Assembly (NCBI GenBank): GCA_035041965.1
Contig: JAPYMA010001976.1
Span: 25,130 to 89,129, forward strand
Direction: 5' to 3'
Length of the DNA stretch: 64,000 nt
Source of the DNA: Anisakis pegreffii
Lineage: Eukaryota; Nematoda; Chromadorea; Rhabditida; Anisakidae
Shown: one piece after another, positions 25,701-39,503 of the stretch
How positions within the stretch are numbered: the stretch's first letter is position 1
Layout: each line of letters opens with the position of its first letter
Program-made: the position numbers and the translations under genes
Notes under the pieces: generated by a model
Database searches by the model: none
What the model saw: the letters and a program-made list of their open reading frames with translations, nothing else
Told to the model about the DNA's origin: nothing

Positions 25701-27521
25701 AAAAAATGAAGTGTATAATGTTGATCAGTCATGAAAATCCACTGTCAATGCGCTGCACTGAACGATTGCTAAAGTGGTTGTGGCATGTGAATGGATCACA
25801 ACCGGAGGATCACAATCAGATTGCTTTATGCGGTGGTGCGTTGAGTTTCGTTCAAATGGAACACACTCTGCAACAACATTCCATCACTCACTCGTACATA
25901 TTATTACTATCATTGTCTTGAAGTTCGAATAAACTTTTAATCCATGTCGCGACGGAGCGCGAAACAGACGATTCGTGAGGGAGACCAAAGTGATATGTGA
26001 AATCAACCTTCAGATCTGTGCTTTAGCTGAATATGTATAAGATGTACACGGATACCATGCACTATCGATTCGCATGATGAAACTTAACTTTCGTATATCT
26101 CATTTTGGACGATCTCCTCCCTTTTTTGTTTGTATCTTTTGAATGCTTTGTGTTTCGCCATATAATACAGTGTTATTACAAAATAAACGCCGAAAATGCA
26201 TTCATTATTCAAATCATTTCAACTGTTTATTCATTTATTGCGAACGAACTTCTTTCAGACGACCCGAACAATCAGAGGAAGTAGCAGATGAAGAAACGGC
26301 TAGTATGGTTGGCATAATATTTGGTGGTAATTCATTAAACGCTTCATCATTCATCCTATCAAAACATATCGTTGAAAGAGAAGATGTTGAGAAAGAATTA
26401 GTACAATGGAAGGTATTATCAGTGGTGTTGTTGTTATTTTAATATTACACTAAATTGTTATCGAAAGAAATGTTACTGTTATCAAATTTTCATTATTGCT
26501 GTCGCATTCAAAATTACTACTGTAATTGTTAAATATGCAGATTATATCGGTGATTTAGTGCACAACCACTCGCTTGAAACGCTTTTGGTCTTCTTCAATG
26601 GAGTCGAAGTGTTTTTTAGAAATTTTTCGATCGTGAGATTATTGAAATGAGTTTGTTGAATGATTCAATATCCGATTCTGTTTTTGAAAAAAAAAAACTT
26701 TTCGTTTTGCTGCCAACAATGTTGAAATTAATGCAGAAATCGGTAATTGACAAATGGCCACAGAGTTCGAATCGTATCGCTTTCATATTCAATTGCTGTG
26801 CACGAGAAACGTCATTGGATGAAGCCTCTGTGTTTAGGTGAATCGTTCATTTACATCATCAAGTTTACATGCTACCACTTCAACAATGGCTATTTCGAGC
26901 ACACCATTCTGTATTTTGAAAAGTTTTGCTTTGTACAACAGAAACTCGATAATTCAAATGATCAGGTGTGATTGTAATCGGGAAAACAGTTCCTTAGAAA
27001 GAATGAAACTTAATTCATTGAATGGAATTGTTTCAGAATTAATATACTTTTTACTAATTCGTCAACATTGTTGTAATATCACTGAAAATTTTGGCGAAAT
27101 AGTTTACACACAAAATAGCCATGTAACGGTAGACTCATGTGACGATTACTGAAATATGTGCGATACATATGTCGCCAGAATTTTCAGTGTATCGGACTCT
27201 GTAGTTTAGGTATGTATGTATATTTCAAAAATGTTTTGTATCATCACATTACCTTATTGTTAGTGTTCAGTTTCGTAAAAATATGCATTTAAATTGATTG
27301 CATTCAGTTGTAAACTATATTCCAGATCAGTGTTCAGCGATATACCACTATGTGGTATAAGGACGTATGGTGAATATGGTGTGAATGCACCGAGTTCGCC
27401 ATCACAGAAACTGACCAGTACGAGACGGAAAAGAGCACGTGAGGAGGATGACGATGAGAAGAGCTACAGGAAAATGATACTCACCTTCAGCACTGTATTC
27501 GCGATCATTTCATTTGACTAG
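22792..27521 (+). CDS. fbxo22: FBXO22-like F-box protein with FIST-type domain
   Basis: F-box proteins link substrates to SCF (Skp1-Cul1) ubiquitin ligases; FBXO22 adds FIST domains. Assigned exons: 22792-22985, 23429-23564, 23922-24084, 24354-24415, 25239-25285, 25425-25499, 25700-25839, 26259-26412, 26737-26837, 27326-27521 (TAG). About 420 residues; human is 403. The F-box spans the first splice (LFGCMNARELLKCQ then LVCKSWKNSIEQVL). The FIST-like part includes ALCGG, MVGIIFGGNSLNASSFIL, RIAFIFNCCARE and SDIPLCGIRTYGEYGVN, matching human IILAGG, GVVGLSFSG, TIGFMFACVGRG and VPLFGFFGNGEIG in order. The phase between the fourth and fifth exons does not close, so a short exon within 24416-25238 is missing from my model. 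An AG at 22773-22774, 17 nt before the ATG, is a likely trans-splice acceptor. The C-terminus has an acidic/basic insert (RRKRAREEDDDEKSYRK) not recalled from human. Confidence 0.85.
23047..23266. mobile_element. MITE-like element (family B), in FBXO22-like intron 1
   Basis: Begins GGCGTAGCCCGGATTTCTTC and ends CCTGGCTACGCT, giving terminal inverted repeats of about GCGTAGCC(A/C)GG. It is GC-rich at both ends with a pyrimidine-rich middle (about 23150-23210). No coding capacity. Confidence 0.55.
24134..24282 (-). mobile_element. MITE-like element (family B), second copy, in FBXO22-like intron 3
   Basis: Reading the minus strand, it begins GGTGGCGTAGCCAGAATTTC then TTCCGGTAGGAGG, similar to the start of the element at 23047 (GGCGTAGCCCGGATTTCTTC then CG). 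The other end (TGGCATATTCAAGAGG) is diverged or truncated. Two related copies 1.1 kb apart in one gene support a dispersed family. Confidence 0.5.
24590..24669 (-). mobile_element. SINE-like retroposon copy 5 (5'-truncated) in FBXO22-like intron
   Basis: A minus-strand 3' fragment. Its 3' tail shows a duplicated AATCCAGGT unit (plus strand ACCTGGATTACCTGGATT). It is flanked by a 10-bp repeat TAGATATATA (24580-24589 and 24670-24679). The truncation point is close to that of copy 2. It lies in the intron following the 24354-24415 exon. Confidence 0.75.
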
Positions 27522-30500
27522 TTTGCCATCCAGTTGGCTAGTTGCTACCAGGAGGACTCCAAGCCCTCCTAGTCCTCCTTCGGCTTCACAGAAGACTCAG
27601 AATTGTCGGATGATGAAGAACACGGACACTGTACATATAGACCACCGAAAACGATGCAGTTAGTAAATTCACTGATTGTGAGGAAAAAATTGTTCAGGCA
27701 ACCCGTCAAATCTTGAACTATGGCGATGAATTTGGCCATTTTTAAGTGTGTGAACCGATATTGAGGTGTGCAACATTTGTTTTCTTTGAGAGATTACACT
27801 AAGAACTGAAGCTAAGAAGTCAACTTCGACTACGTAACAACCTCAGCTGAAAGTAATCACTTCTGAAATTTGTAAATATTTTAAAGTTAACATCAAAAAT
27901 AGACCATCATGTATGCTGATTTTGTAAAGCACAAAGAAAGTGCTCTTGTTCGTATGAAGAACCTTGTGAAAAGAATTTTTGCATATCAGTAATCCATTGA
28001 AAATCTTTCCGATGACTGAAGAGATTCATTAAAATGTACGCAAAGATGGATAATGTTGATTATATTATTTGTTCGTTCTTATTCCATTAAAATTGAAAGT
28101 CCATACAAATACGGTATTCTACAAAAGAATTGTTATCAGTTTGGAAAATACTTCTCTGATGAAGCAACGTCTCGAAACATAACGCTATCATCAGTGATAT
28201 TGTACAACGATCTAATGAACAGTGGGAGGAAAGGTTTGGGGAGACACACAACAGTCCCATAAAAAGTCATTGCAGTCCATTAAATGATTGAAAGAGTTCA
28301 AAATGGGAATTCATATTAATTGAGGTGGTGTGAAAGAAAACTTCGAAAGTTTGAGGTTGAAATTCACAGTTTTGGATTATCATAGACAGACATCATTGAA
28401 TCTCGTTGATATTCGTTGGAACATTATTGCCCACACAGGCACTCGTTATTGGTTGGTTGTGGCGTGCTTGATATGCCGATTGCTATGGATCTACTCGGTT
28501 ACATTAATCGTTTATTACTGATAACGAAAGTTTACTGATTCAATACTGATGGCTGTTCCAAACAACTACTCTGAACGATCGTTGGACAAGTGTTCAATCG
28601 ATCAATCGGAATGTATTTTCGGGCCCCTTCTGAGTCCCTCTCCTTAGAAATAAATGGGCATATGGGAGAGTAGCCCAAAACCTCTGTACTTGCCAAATCA
28701 ATAATTCAAGTTCGGATTTCACGAATACAGATGATTCCAAACGCTATTATCGTTAGCTGCGCGGAATGAAGAATGCCAAGGAAGGGGGAGTGTGATATTA
28801 GTGATATTGGTAATAACAGAGAGGCATAAACTCGTAATGAGTTTGATTTGCTGATTAAATGTAAATCATTGCCCACGTTTGGTGGATTCTAAGCACTTTG
28901 TTGCCTAAACATCCGACTCAACCTTTCAGCAAAAAATCGCTTGTGTATGAGGTTTCATTGGCAAGACAAAAAAATTTTTGAAATATATACGAAATATGGC
29001 AAAGAAAAAAGAAGAGTTGGTTCAGTTCTCGAGCAGTGGAAACAACCACAGATATCGAAATCAGCTATTGCTGATGTGAGCAATTAAACTCTGTGTCGTG
29101 CGAGAACAGGACCTTGCACGATCCACACCAAACAGACTAGTGAAACGAGCTTTAGTGCTTTGTAAACTGAAAATTTTCAGGAAATATGCTGGTGGCGTAG
29201 TTTTCGAAAGTGTAACTTAAAAAGATAGAACTCTACCCGGTCAATGCCAAGTCGTCCATTGGGAATAGGATACTGCTTTTGCTAGCGATTTTTCAGATGT
29301 GCATCGTTCAACGGCTGGTTTGAAATACTTTTTGACAAGTTCATTAATTGCTCAATTAGAGTTGAGAAATTCGTTCAGCAGAATGCACTCGGATTTGAAT
29401 GGTGGTCTAAGTCCATGATGAATCTAAGACCAGTGTAGCTGTATGGATGGGCATGAAAATACGTAAGCATACGTATCAGCAATATTGTCACCCTAATGGT
29501 TATACTAATTTACTACGCAATCATTCATAACTAGTAAAATAACTACTAAAGTACATTATAAACAATTGATGGTTAGCATCATTATCATTGTGACATAATG
29601 GCTTTGATTATCACTACGACTATTGATATGATCAGTTTATCAACTACATTCCAATAAGCCACTTTTCTAATTAGTCATATCATTAACTGAAAAGGTTTTA
29701 TTTGCTGCTTCATCCGCTGAAAAGCTTATCACTACCTAGACAGAACTCCAAGTACACGCTCAGACCCTATCAATACGCGTGATGACTTCTAATATTACCG
29801 ATGTCTCAGGATTCGTCAAATTCCGCAAAATTGTACACATGAAGCCCATTTGGATGCAAAGAAACGCAGATTTCCTGATGTCGGGATTGTGCCTTCTTGA
29901 TGAAGACAACAATTTTTGAGTAAGTCGCATGCGGTTCCGTTACAACTCGATGTCAATTTGTATTGTGGATGTGGATGTGGACGGATCACTGACTGCATTA
30001 TTATGTCACTAATTAAGACCAATCAAATCTTAATTTAACTGCAAATTTAACCCTTCGATCGCGTTTTAACGACCATTCCTTCCTCAATTACATCACACAC
30101 CTCATTAGACACAACTCATTTAATAACCCAAATCCTCTCTCTATCTTTTGAACGTCCCATTTGCCTGTCTCGAATCTCTATCAGAACATCATCTCCTTCA
30201 CCACAAAATCTTCTTTTTTATCCCACAACCTCTTTGTATTTCACACTCTTACGGATACATTCAATATCCTCGCTCTGTTGTCTTTACCACAACTTTTCGA
30301 TCTGTTTATACGAGTCTCGAATATCATCAAATGTCCAATAATGGATAAATTATAGCAATTCATCCAACTATCTATCGTACTGTAATCAAAGAACTGAGGC
30401 GGGTGTATGGTAGTCAATTAGTACTAACATATTGCATTACGTAATCTACAACAACAGTAATAATAGCAATAACAATCATAATAATACCAGTGATAATAAC

Positions 30501-32367
30501 AATAATAATAATATTAATAACAATAATAACATTAATATTAATAATATCGATAATAGTAATAATACTAACAATAATAATATTAATTATAATAATAATAATA
30601 TTAGTAATAGTAGTAATATTCGTACTAAAAACAGCAACAGTATTGAAAACAGCAATGAAAGTGAATTGAAAACAAGCCTATTAGCAAAACAATACGCGAG
30701 ATAATAACATTGCTTGTAAACATTAAATGGAATTGCGCAAGTGCATTTGACACAATGATTATAATCGCTATCATTCCAGTAATTAGTGCTGTGAATTGAA
30801 CTCGTTCGTTACTATTCGAATGCTAATTAATCAACACGAACATATAGTAGTAATAATAGCATTTCATTGCATCTACCATCACCTTATCCACTGTGAACGT
30901 CTTGATGTCATCTTACTTAAGTGAAATCCAATAATCCAATTTTGTTTAGCCATTGAACGATGTACTTATGCTTATGCTTAGATTTCAACTTCAGTGGTGT
31001 TTTACACAGACTAATTTTGAGGATGGAAAATTCTGGATGAAGAATTTTCGCACAACTGCTGAAAAAAACATGTGACAGAAAATCTTTTAATGGAAAATAT
31101 CAATCTTAATGAAAGGCTAGAAATTATTCCAAAACTAGACTTAAAATCAGCCAGTTTTAATGGCTGGAAAATCAATATGAGTAGTTTGGCAAATTAACGT
31201 AGTATCATAAGTGATGTGCCGTGTTTCCTTTTGACGAGTAAAAAACAGCAGATTTTACAGTGGAATGAATCAATTTGAGTATTTTGAGTAATAATATCGC
31301 GAACAGACACCAACCAGCATAATGACACTGATATAAAGAAAGTGATGCGGGTGAAGCTGTTAACACTGAACATATACTAACCAAAAAAGATCTCGTAAGG
31401 AAGAACTGAAAATTTTCAATTTCAGAATTTCAATCTTCCTAACAATAAAGATTCTTCTGTGGTGACATTAACGAATACCACTCCTCATTTTCTATAGAAC
31501 GTCTGAAATTTTTGTGCATAATTCCGATGCTTCAAGTGAATCAGATTCGTTTTTAGCATTCACTTCCAGAATCCTTTTCCAGCCAAGATTTTTCATCAAA
31601 CATCTACAAATTTTCCACGAACAAATCTCTTTTCATCACGTGCCACTTCTAACAGAATTCAATCCACTCACACATTCCATCTGTTATCATCTTATTATCA
31701 GTACCTTTTCAAATGACAGCAAACCAAAAACAACAACCACAATAACAAATATGACACCATTGTCACTAATAATTATGATGAAAATAATAATGATTTTGGC
31801 AATAATGATAACTATAAGTAATACTATCAAAAATAACAACAATAATAGAAATAAAATCAAACAAATAATCCCATCAGAAATGTCCGTAACGTTTTTCATA
31901 TTCCATCGAATTCTCATCGATCGTCGAATCGAAACAAAATTTGCATTTTATTCACTAGTAAAACACCACCAACATTGTACAATCGAAAGATGTAAATGGC
32001 ACTAAATTTTGGGTAAGAAACTAATTTATGCACTTTTCAAAAAGAACATTTGACAATCGTGAACGAGCGAAAAATTCTCGAAACATCATAAAACAATAAA
32101 TATGTATACGGCAATAGTAATAAAACTGATAAAAATACAATTTCAATAGTAATATTTCAAAAAAAAAGAAAATAGTCCGAGTAAATCAATATGCACCACT
32201 GTAACTGATCACTGACATTCAACGATAACTAAACTCACTTGTAAACATAATCACATAGAGCAACACCAAACACATCAATAATAATAATTTCTAAAAAATC
32301 ACGAGCGGTAACATTCATTATGCGGTGACCGATCTCTCGAAAACGTGAAAACCCTCTGTCGTCACGA
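27522..32367. other. 4.8-kb intergenic region between FBXO22-like and homeobox genes
   Basis: AT-rich, with microsatellites and no gene I can support. Small frames (28053-28262, 28330-28521 plus; 29816-30022 minus, with CNGTACDLLKNCCLHQEG) have no recognised homology and no flanking exons. Immediately after the FBXO22-like stop there is an inverted AGGAGGACT / AGTCCTCCT motif (about 27550-27580). The FBXO22-like and homeobox genes converge here, so their 3' UTRs must lie at the two ends. Confidence 0.35.
30441..30640. repeat. AAT/AAC trinucleotide microsatellite
   Basis: A 200-bp run dominated by AAT and AAC triplets. It creates an artefactual 90-codon polyasparagine frame (30432-30704). Confidence 0.85.
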
Positions 32368-35060
32368 TCAATCAATTTCCGAATCATCCAAATCGTGGTC
32401 CATCATCATATCCTCTTCATCGGAATCGCCAGCGTTGTTATCATCACTGATATTATCGGTGTTCAACGTTGAATTAGCGTTCTCACTCGACGCCCCTTCA
32501 CCATCACGCTCCTTTCGAACAATTTTTTTGTGTTTCATTCGACGATTTTGGAACCACGTTTTCACCTCAAATTGAGCACAAATTAAAAACTTTTCATATG
32601 CTCTCAACCTCAGATTTGAATTGAAGTGATGCGACAGCACATCATATTAATACTAACTGAAACTACATATGCACTATACAATACACTACTAAGTTAAATG
32701 TCTGCGCACAATACTCACACTTTAATAGTTTCACTCAGAACCATCCATGTAAGAAGTAAGATATCCAAAAGTAAAAAAAAACACTTTTGAAACATACCAA
32801 TAAAACTTTCAATAAAATTCCAAAACGATAAAAGATTCTAAGAGATGATATGCTTGAAAACTTCTCATAAGAAGACACCCCGTGAATTGATCACATTAAT
32901 CTGTGAATATCCACAAGCATAACAAATGGATTCAATCATGATCTCAAAAAGAGTCTCTCAAACTCGCTTAATGTTCACAGCACAATTACTATTCGATCAG
33001 TTCAAAACGCACCTGAGTTTCACTCAAATTCAACGCATTCGCGAGTTCAATACGTTCGGGTGTTGAAAGGTATCGTTGTGTCTCGAAACGTCGCTCCAAT
33101 CCCTGCAGCTGTTGATCAGAGAATACGGTTCGTGCCTTTCGTCTCCGATACGATTTGCTTGTGCCACCCGCAGCTGTCACCAAGCGTAATGCATCAGCCG
33201 CATTCGCTGCAGCTGCAGTGCTCGCCCATAGATGTGGAAACACTGAAAGTCAACTTACACATTTCATATCTATAAAGAAATCACATTCATTAAGCTGACA
33301 CCATCTCTGCATTTATTACTTTTTTTCTGGTTCTAGCTAACTTCTGGTTGATTCGGTTGATGTATTTTGGTTCTCTTCTGATCCGTAGAAGTGGCGAACG
33401 AGTAGTTGGGAAAAGTTTTGCGGTCAATTTGAAAAGTGTGCATCGATGAAAACGCTCAATTTTTAGCAATCATTCAATTTTCAAATTCACTGACCGTCTC
33501 AAAGTATTGCTGCTGTTTTCTATGGAATATCACGAATGAACAATCAATCAAAACCAAACAAATATCTTTGCTCTAACCTGATCGCTGTGCCATCAGAAAA
33601 GTTGGCTCGAATGGAAAACTTGCAGCTGCGCAAGTCAGCCAAAACGGCAAAGTATCAGTTGCACTCGGTAGACAACTCCCAGGTCCTGGGGCTGTGGACG
33701 GGACTGGGGTTGGAGTTAGGACTGCTGCTGCTGCTGAGGCAGAAACTGCGCTGGAGATAGAAACGGACGGCAGCGAGCCAGCAGGAGTGATCGTTGAATT
33801 ATTAGTGTGCCTCGTTCCATTTACAGTACATTTGTCGTTATCGTAATCAGCATCTGTTAGCGACTGTAGCCCTCCTTTCGATTTCGCAGCAAAAACCAGT
33901 GAGTAAGGGGAAGGAGAGTGGCTCGGAATGAGACGACTTTTCGGTGCTGTTGGGACTCCGATCAGATCCGGACTCCGTTTACTGCTTACATTGAGCAAGT
34001 CATCATTTGCCCTCATATTACTGACACTGTTCGTATCACTATTCTCAATATTAATAACATTTTTACTGTTGTTATTACTACCACCGCTCAACTCATAGCA
34101 ATGCAGATCATTCTCAACTTTTACCCGGCTCCCCGCCATTTGCCCACTCAACGATCCAACTCCCTTCTCATTGCTGACTCCCTGTTCTGTGATCTTCTCT
34201 CCATCCCCAAACTTGCCCAAAAGCTCATATCTGCCGACGATTTGACATCGTTCCGAGAACTTCACTCTGTCCCCAACTGGAGCTGTTTGTTTGCCGTTTC
34301 GACTCGGGCAATTTCGACTGCTCACAGCCGCTGATGTAGTTCCAAAGCGTAAACTGCTGTATCGCTTATCACTTCTATTATCATCTTGCTGATTGTGCGT
34401 CGGGGATGAAGTACTCGTAGAAGCCGTGCCACTCTTGACACTATCCCCGTTCTCAGTAAAACTTGCCCAGTCGCGATTGGCGCGATCTGATGATGAATGA
34501 TACACCACTGGAGCATGATCACACGGTAGCGTACAGCTATGCTCCGTTACTGTGCCAAAACAACACCGGCAACGATGGCAATTGGACGATGCAGTGGAAC
34601 AGCAATCGGACGACGCATGGCTTCGATTGTGTTTAAGACTTTCAGCACGATAAGCGCCATGAAATTTGTTTCCGTCGTCGCAAAATTTTTCTCCATTCAC
34701 CTCAGTCGTCCAATCGAACTTTTCTCCGTGCAACTGTACACTAGCTTCAGCCGCCGACTCATGTTGATCGCCTTTGGCTGTATTATTTTGATCAGCAATT
34801 TGCGCTCCTTTCAGGCATCCTCCAATTGCCGTGTCATCATTTTCGGTGCTCACCTCATATCTCTTATTAGAGTTAGAATCAACCGGCTCTGGACAGGTGA
34901 GAAGATTATTGAAGTTGCAATCAATAATGTTGTTGCTGGCGTTATGATGGATGCTATCACCGGGACTACGATCACTATCCAAATTCCTCGACGGAGACGT
35001 TTTCGTATGCGCAAGAAGTTGAGTTATTGAGAATGCCGCTGATTTACGCTCCAGCATCAT
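32368..35060 (-). CDS. bsh: Brain-specific-homeobox (Bsh/BSX) class homeodomain transcription factor
   Basis: Three exons: 35060-33578, 33242-33013, 32565-32368, phase-consistent, 636 residues plus TGA. The homeodomain (about residues 527-586) starts RRRKARTVFSDQQLQGLERR, continues RYLSTPERIELANALNLSETQ at the exon 2 end, then VKTWFQNRRMKHKK in exon 3. Helix 3 keeps Q50 and N51, and the RYLSTPER segment is diagnostic of the Bsh/BSX class. An FxIxxLL segment (FSITQLL, residues 10-16) matches an eh1-type Groucho-binding motif, as in BSX N-termini. The C-terminus is acidic (DSDEEDMMMDHDLDDSEID). Odd: exon 1 alone encodes 494 residues, low-complexity Ser/Asn/Asp-rich, far longer than the roughly 100-residue N-terminus of vertebrate BSX. 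The first ATG of the frame was chosen, and MM at the start allows one-codon ambiguity. Nuclear, sequence-specific DNA binding, probably neuronal by family. Confidence 0.93.
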
Positions 35061-38000
35061 GATAAAATACCAGCAAGAGCAGTGCTAATCACGGTGATAT
35101 GAATGGCAATAATTATCAGTACACTTCACTCTTATCACTTCACTGCTGAACACTTTATTTCAAGTTGATGAATATAAATCGCTCAATGTGAATTAACACG
35201 CAAAACTGTTGAATGAATAATACCAGACTGATAATAATGCAATAAACAACACGAATGATGTACCAAACAGCCAAATGTTAGTGTTGACTGAATATTAAAT
35301 AATAATCGTGGTTTAATGACAACGATAATGTCAACAATACTAGTAGGTACCACAACAACTCATTCACTCAAATCAACTGATTGAATAATCTATCAATCAG
35401 TATAACTGATTTTTTTTGCTGACAGCAACAACAACGATTATTACAAAGATGAATAACACCTATACATTATCAATAGTGTAGAATGTGACGAACATCTGCG
35501 AATAGACAGTATAAAACACACTGATATAAACGACTAATGAAAGCCTATTAAACATGCTCATTTGATGTAAATTTACCGTAATCACCGTTAAAGACTCTCT
35601 AATTTGTATGACATGCAGAGAAGGAAATAAACGCAAGAGAGAATGCTTTTCGAATAGATCGAAAGCTGAGAAATGATTGAGTCAGCTGCAAGATTACGTA
35701 CATTTTTGAGAGATGATTCGCTGGAAAGATATAGAGTGAATAGAAATATGAATAACTAAGTGCATCGGAACGCCCAGTTTTGTGGTTAGCTGCGCCCAGA
35801 CAGTGAGGGGATATAGCGAAATTGATGAGATCAGTGCGGAAGAGATAGAACAGCCATATCGATGAGATGTTAATAGGTCTGAACAGATAATTAATCCGCT
35901 ACATTTCGTATAATCAGTTGAGCAAATTACATGAGAAGATATAATTTGAGCATTCTAAAAAGGCACGCCCAATGCAATCGCATTGTGAAATTTCCTGAAT
36001 TGCGCTTTTTTAATTGCTGCTGCTTTTCCATTCATTTTCAACATATCCTTCCAATATTTGGCATATTCTGTCGATAAATTTTCAGAATGTCGAAAGATCA
36101 ATTGATAGTGAATGGTGTTGTTCTCGCACAAAATATTCACATTTTTTCCGTGATATAAGAGGATTGAAATAGCGATCAAATTGCTAATCCAAAGCCTGAA
36201 AACGTTCTCTTCTATCACTATCACTAACATTGCCATCGTTATCATTATCGTTCTTATTATCACTGCTATTATCCCTGCTGCTGCTGCTGTAATTATCATT
36301 CAGATGAACAACAACAAAAGTCAATTGGATACAATACCATCGATCATCGATCCATCCATATCCCCGCATGCAACCCACATCGCTTTGTTCAGAAAGCCCA
36401 ATCAGACTACCAATCAAATATCGAACAACTGCATGCAGACTCTCAAAAATCACCTTAATTGTTATCAGTATAATTGATGTGCTCATTCATTAAAACCACA
36501 TATAATTCCCACTGCTCCATCACTACATCCTTTCAGTGTCCCAACATGCTTATTTCCGTTCAACGTCAACGTAAAGCAAATTGTTGTGCACACGTCAAAT
36601 TATGTGTACGTGTCATCATTTGCCTTAAGTTATTATCATCCTATAATTCCTTTTAATCATCACCATCTTATGATTTATTGAGTTTAAAGCCTGACTTGCG
36701 ATACGATCAGATAATCGATCCGCTACATACGGTTATGATAATTATGAATCGAACAAATTAAGATAATTATCATCTTATCAAATTATTATAAGACGATACT
36801 TATCATAATTTACTATCATCGCACAAGTTTCCGCAGTTGTTCTAATTAGAATCTTTTATCACAGCTCATTATCACTATTAACCTCTTATGAGATACCACA
36901 ACACCGCCTCAATTAGTATCGTCTTATCAGTTATAACTGATTACTACAAGAACTAATAAAAGCATTCAGTAGAGCCACAATCAAACTTGAATTAAAATGT
37001 GCATTCTTAAAGCAAAATAATTGGACATAATGACGATTCGAAATAAGTCTGATAATTGTGTGTCTGTTGAGAATTACGATATGAAGCGAATTATGCGCAG
37101 ATGACTCGAATAATTGATGAAGTTATGACACTAATAAGATGCATAATATACTCTCAACAAAGCACAAATTAATTGCTATTCTCGACATTTACTTCAATTC
37201 GACAAACTATTATTCTTATTTCAGAAATAGCAATAATGATAATGATTATAATAATAATGATAATAGCATTGAAAATAAATGCTCAAAGTTATTAAACTAT
37301 CAGATGTGTGCCTACAGTCTCATCACCAGAACAATTTCCTACAGTCGTCAGTGAATCCACTCCCCATAGTGGCAAAATGAATTTAATGTTGATAATATCG
37401 ACGATGCTTTTATCGTCTAAGACTTCAATGCTCAAAGAATCATCACTTCAAAACCCCAGAATTCCAACTATTCAAAGTTTTATGCGTTCAAAATCAAATT
37501 GCGAATTAAGCATTTAGGCAATATACTAATAAACATCGATACTTTTCCAAGTGATGAAAAGCAGTCTGAAAAAAAAAGAGATCATAAGCAGTGGTGTAAA
37601 TCCGATTAAATATCAATCAATTTATATTTATTTATTTACATATATCAATAATTGTTTTAGTGTCATTATGCAATCGCCATATTCATCATAATCGTTTCAT
37701 TCTTCTGTCGGTTTTGTTTGATTTGTTGATGTGGTGCATCATGTACCCATTATTAATATTATTATTTAATCATTATTATTATTTTATTTCATTTTATTAA
37801 TATTGTCATACTATTATCATAAACGGTTCAGAACTATCCTATTTTCAAATTATTCATAGAATTCACCCACCCCATCAACTTCTACACTGCTGCTGTCATC
37901 ATCACCATCATAGCCATCCGAATTCTCTTCAAAATTATTTCGTAATCAAGAATTCCGCAGTTCCCTTTTTAATTAAATTTGTAGTTTAAAAGAATCATTG

Positions 38001-39152
38001 AAAAACTGTTTGAAATTAAATTCAGAGGCATTCAAAAGTCAGAGAGATGCCATCAACCTCATACCAAATCCTTCATTCTCCATTCATACATATATTTATT
38101 TGTATGATGAGATAGGAAAGGGATATTGGGATATATATCCCTTTACGAACATAACTAAAGTTGTAACGAGAGATAACTATAATGCAATATCACGGTGACT
38201 ATTCAAATCCGAATGGATAAAAGCTCAATGGAGCAATCGTTATATCAAATAAGGTGACAAGATGTGTAAAACTTTGTCGGCTCTAATCGTTTCCCACGTC
38301 CTTTCCCAAACTATTATTCCATTTTACACCTATCTATTTACCCGCTTATCGGGTAATTTGAAAAGTACTTCCACTTTACACCTATCCATTCCAATTGTGA
38401 ACGTTAATCTCCACTACTACAGTCACGTTCGTAACCATTTCCCCAAATTCTGTTCAGTTTCTACTAAAGCTATCAGATATCTTCATACGAAATCATTTCC
38501 TCAACTCAACACGATTCATTCAACTCAAATTTACTTCCCAAACCATTTGATAGTACATTACGTTCATGAGATGGAATAAATCAAATTTAAAGAGAACATT
38601 CGTCACCAACGATAAACAATACCTGAAAATAGAAAGTATTCAATTCTAAAGTGGACACTGCTTTAACTGAACATAAATGAGAAACATACACAAACAATCA
38701 CTTCAAACTGACTCTTTCAAAGAAACACTCAAAAACATCAATCATAATTTAGTAAAATTCTTGAACTCGTCGTCATTTCCACACAACTCCACCAGAGAAT
38801 TTGGAATAGGTAAAATTGCAGAAATTAGTGTTAATTGATTAAAATCAAAAATTTTCAATCAATCAAATTCACGCGATTTCTTTTGTACCCATTCAAACTG
38901 CCCGTCTACCCACCCACCCACAATATAAGAAGAGTCACATCTCAAATTCTCACCACCAATGGCTTCGATGGCGCCTCACTAATTGCATCCTTTCTCGTTA
39001 AACAAATATGACTGTTACAAATCATTATAATTCTTACACAATCATCTCAATGAATCAACACTAATTTCAACATCAAATCCGAGTCACTCATCTCAAATTG
39101 CACTCTACATTACCCAATAACGATCACATATAATGCAAATAAATCTTACTTT
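35061..39152. other. Gene-poor region upstream of the homeobox gene
   Basis: AT-rich, with ATT/ATA microsatellites (for example about 37760-37800) and no coding frame I can support. The frames at 35955-36486 are low-complexity I/N/D runs from trinucleotide repeats on both strands. As the 5' flank of a developmental homeobox gene it may hold enhancers, but nothing can be named. Confidence 0.35.
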
Positions 39153-39503
39153 TCATACGATAATCTCAAATCTCATCCACCACGTCACGTAAAATCCAAT
39201 CAAACGTTGTATATGATAACGATATTGCTGATCATCATTATCGCTTTGCGCCCATCTATCAAAATATACTCTGCAGTTCTTAAAATTACTCAACTTATCT
39301 TCATGATACCATACTTTTAACATTAATTTCAAAACTGTGATTATGTGTTGATATGCTTCTTGAGAATAGGATGCTATGTAGGGCCCTGAGGCCACAAGAA
39401 TGATTTGATGATGAGACAAACAAACCTTCACACGAACAGTCAATCGAAAGTGGTTGATAACCTGAAACAGGTATTTGAAGGTACTAACGTAAGGCATTTT
39501 CAT
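39153..39503 (-). other. Unassigned exon-like open frame
   Basis: A 116-codon minus-strand frame of non-repetitive composition with plausible internal splice signals: TTTCAG before VINHFRLTVRVK, then GTTTGT; a further AG before PYIASYSQEAYQHIITVLKL. The piece resembles helical-repeat protein, with a weak resemblance to the katanin p80 C-terminal domain (SKYESYVQTGCTSLKLIL in human against ASYSQEAYQHIITVLKLML here, then a following Lys/Cys-rich helix). No neighbouring exons were found. It may be an isolated exon of an unrecognised gene or a relic. Confidence 0.25.

Noticed and set aside
30432..30704. Polyasparagine 90-codon frame
   Set aside because: Generated by an AAT/AAC microsatellite; no flanking coding sequence.
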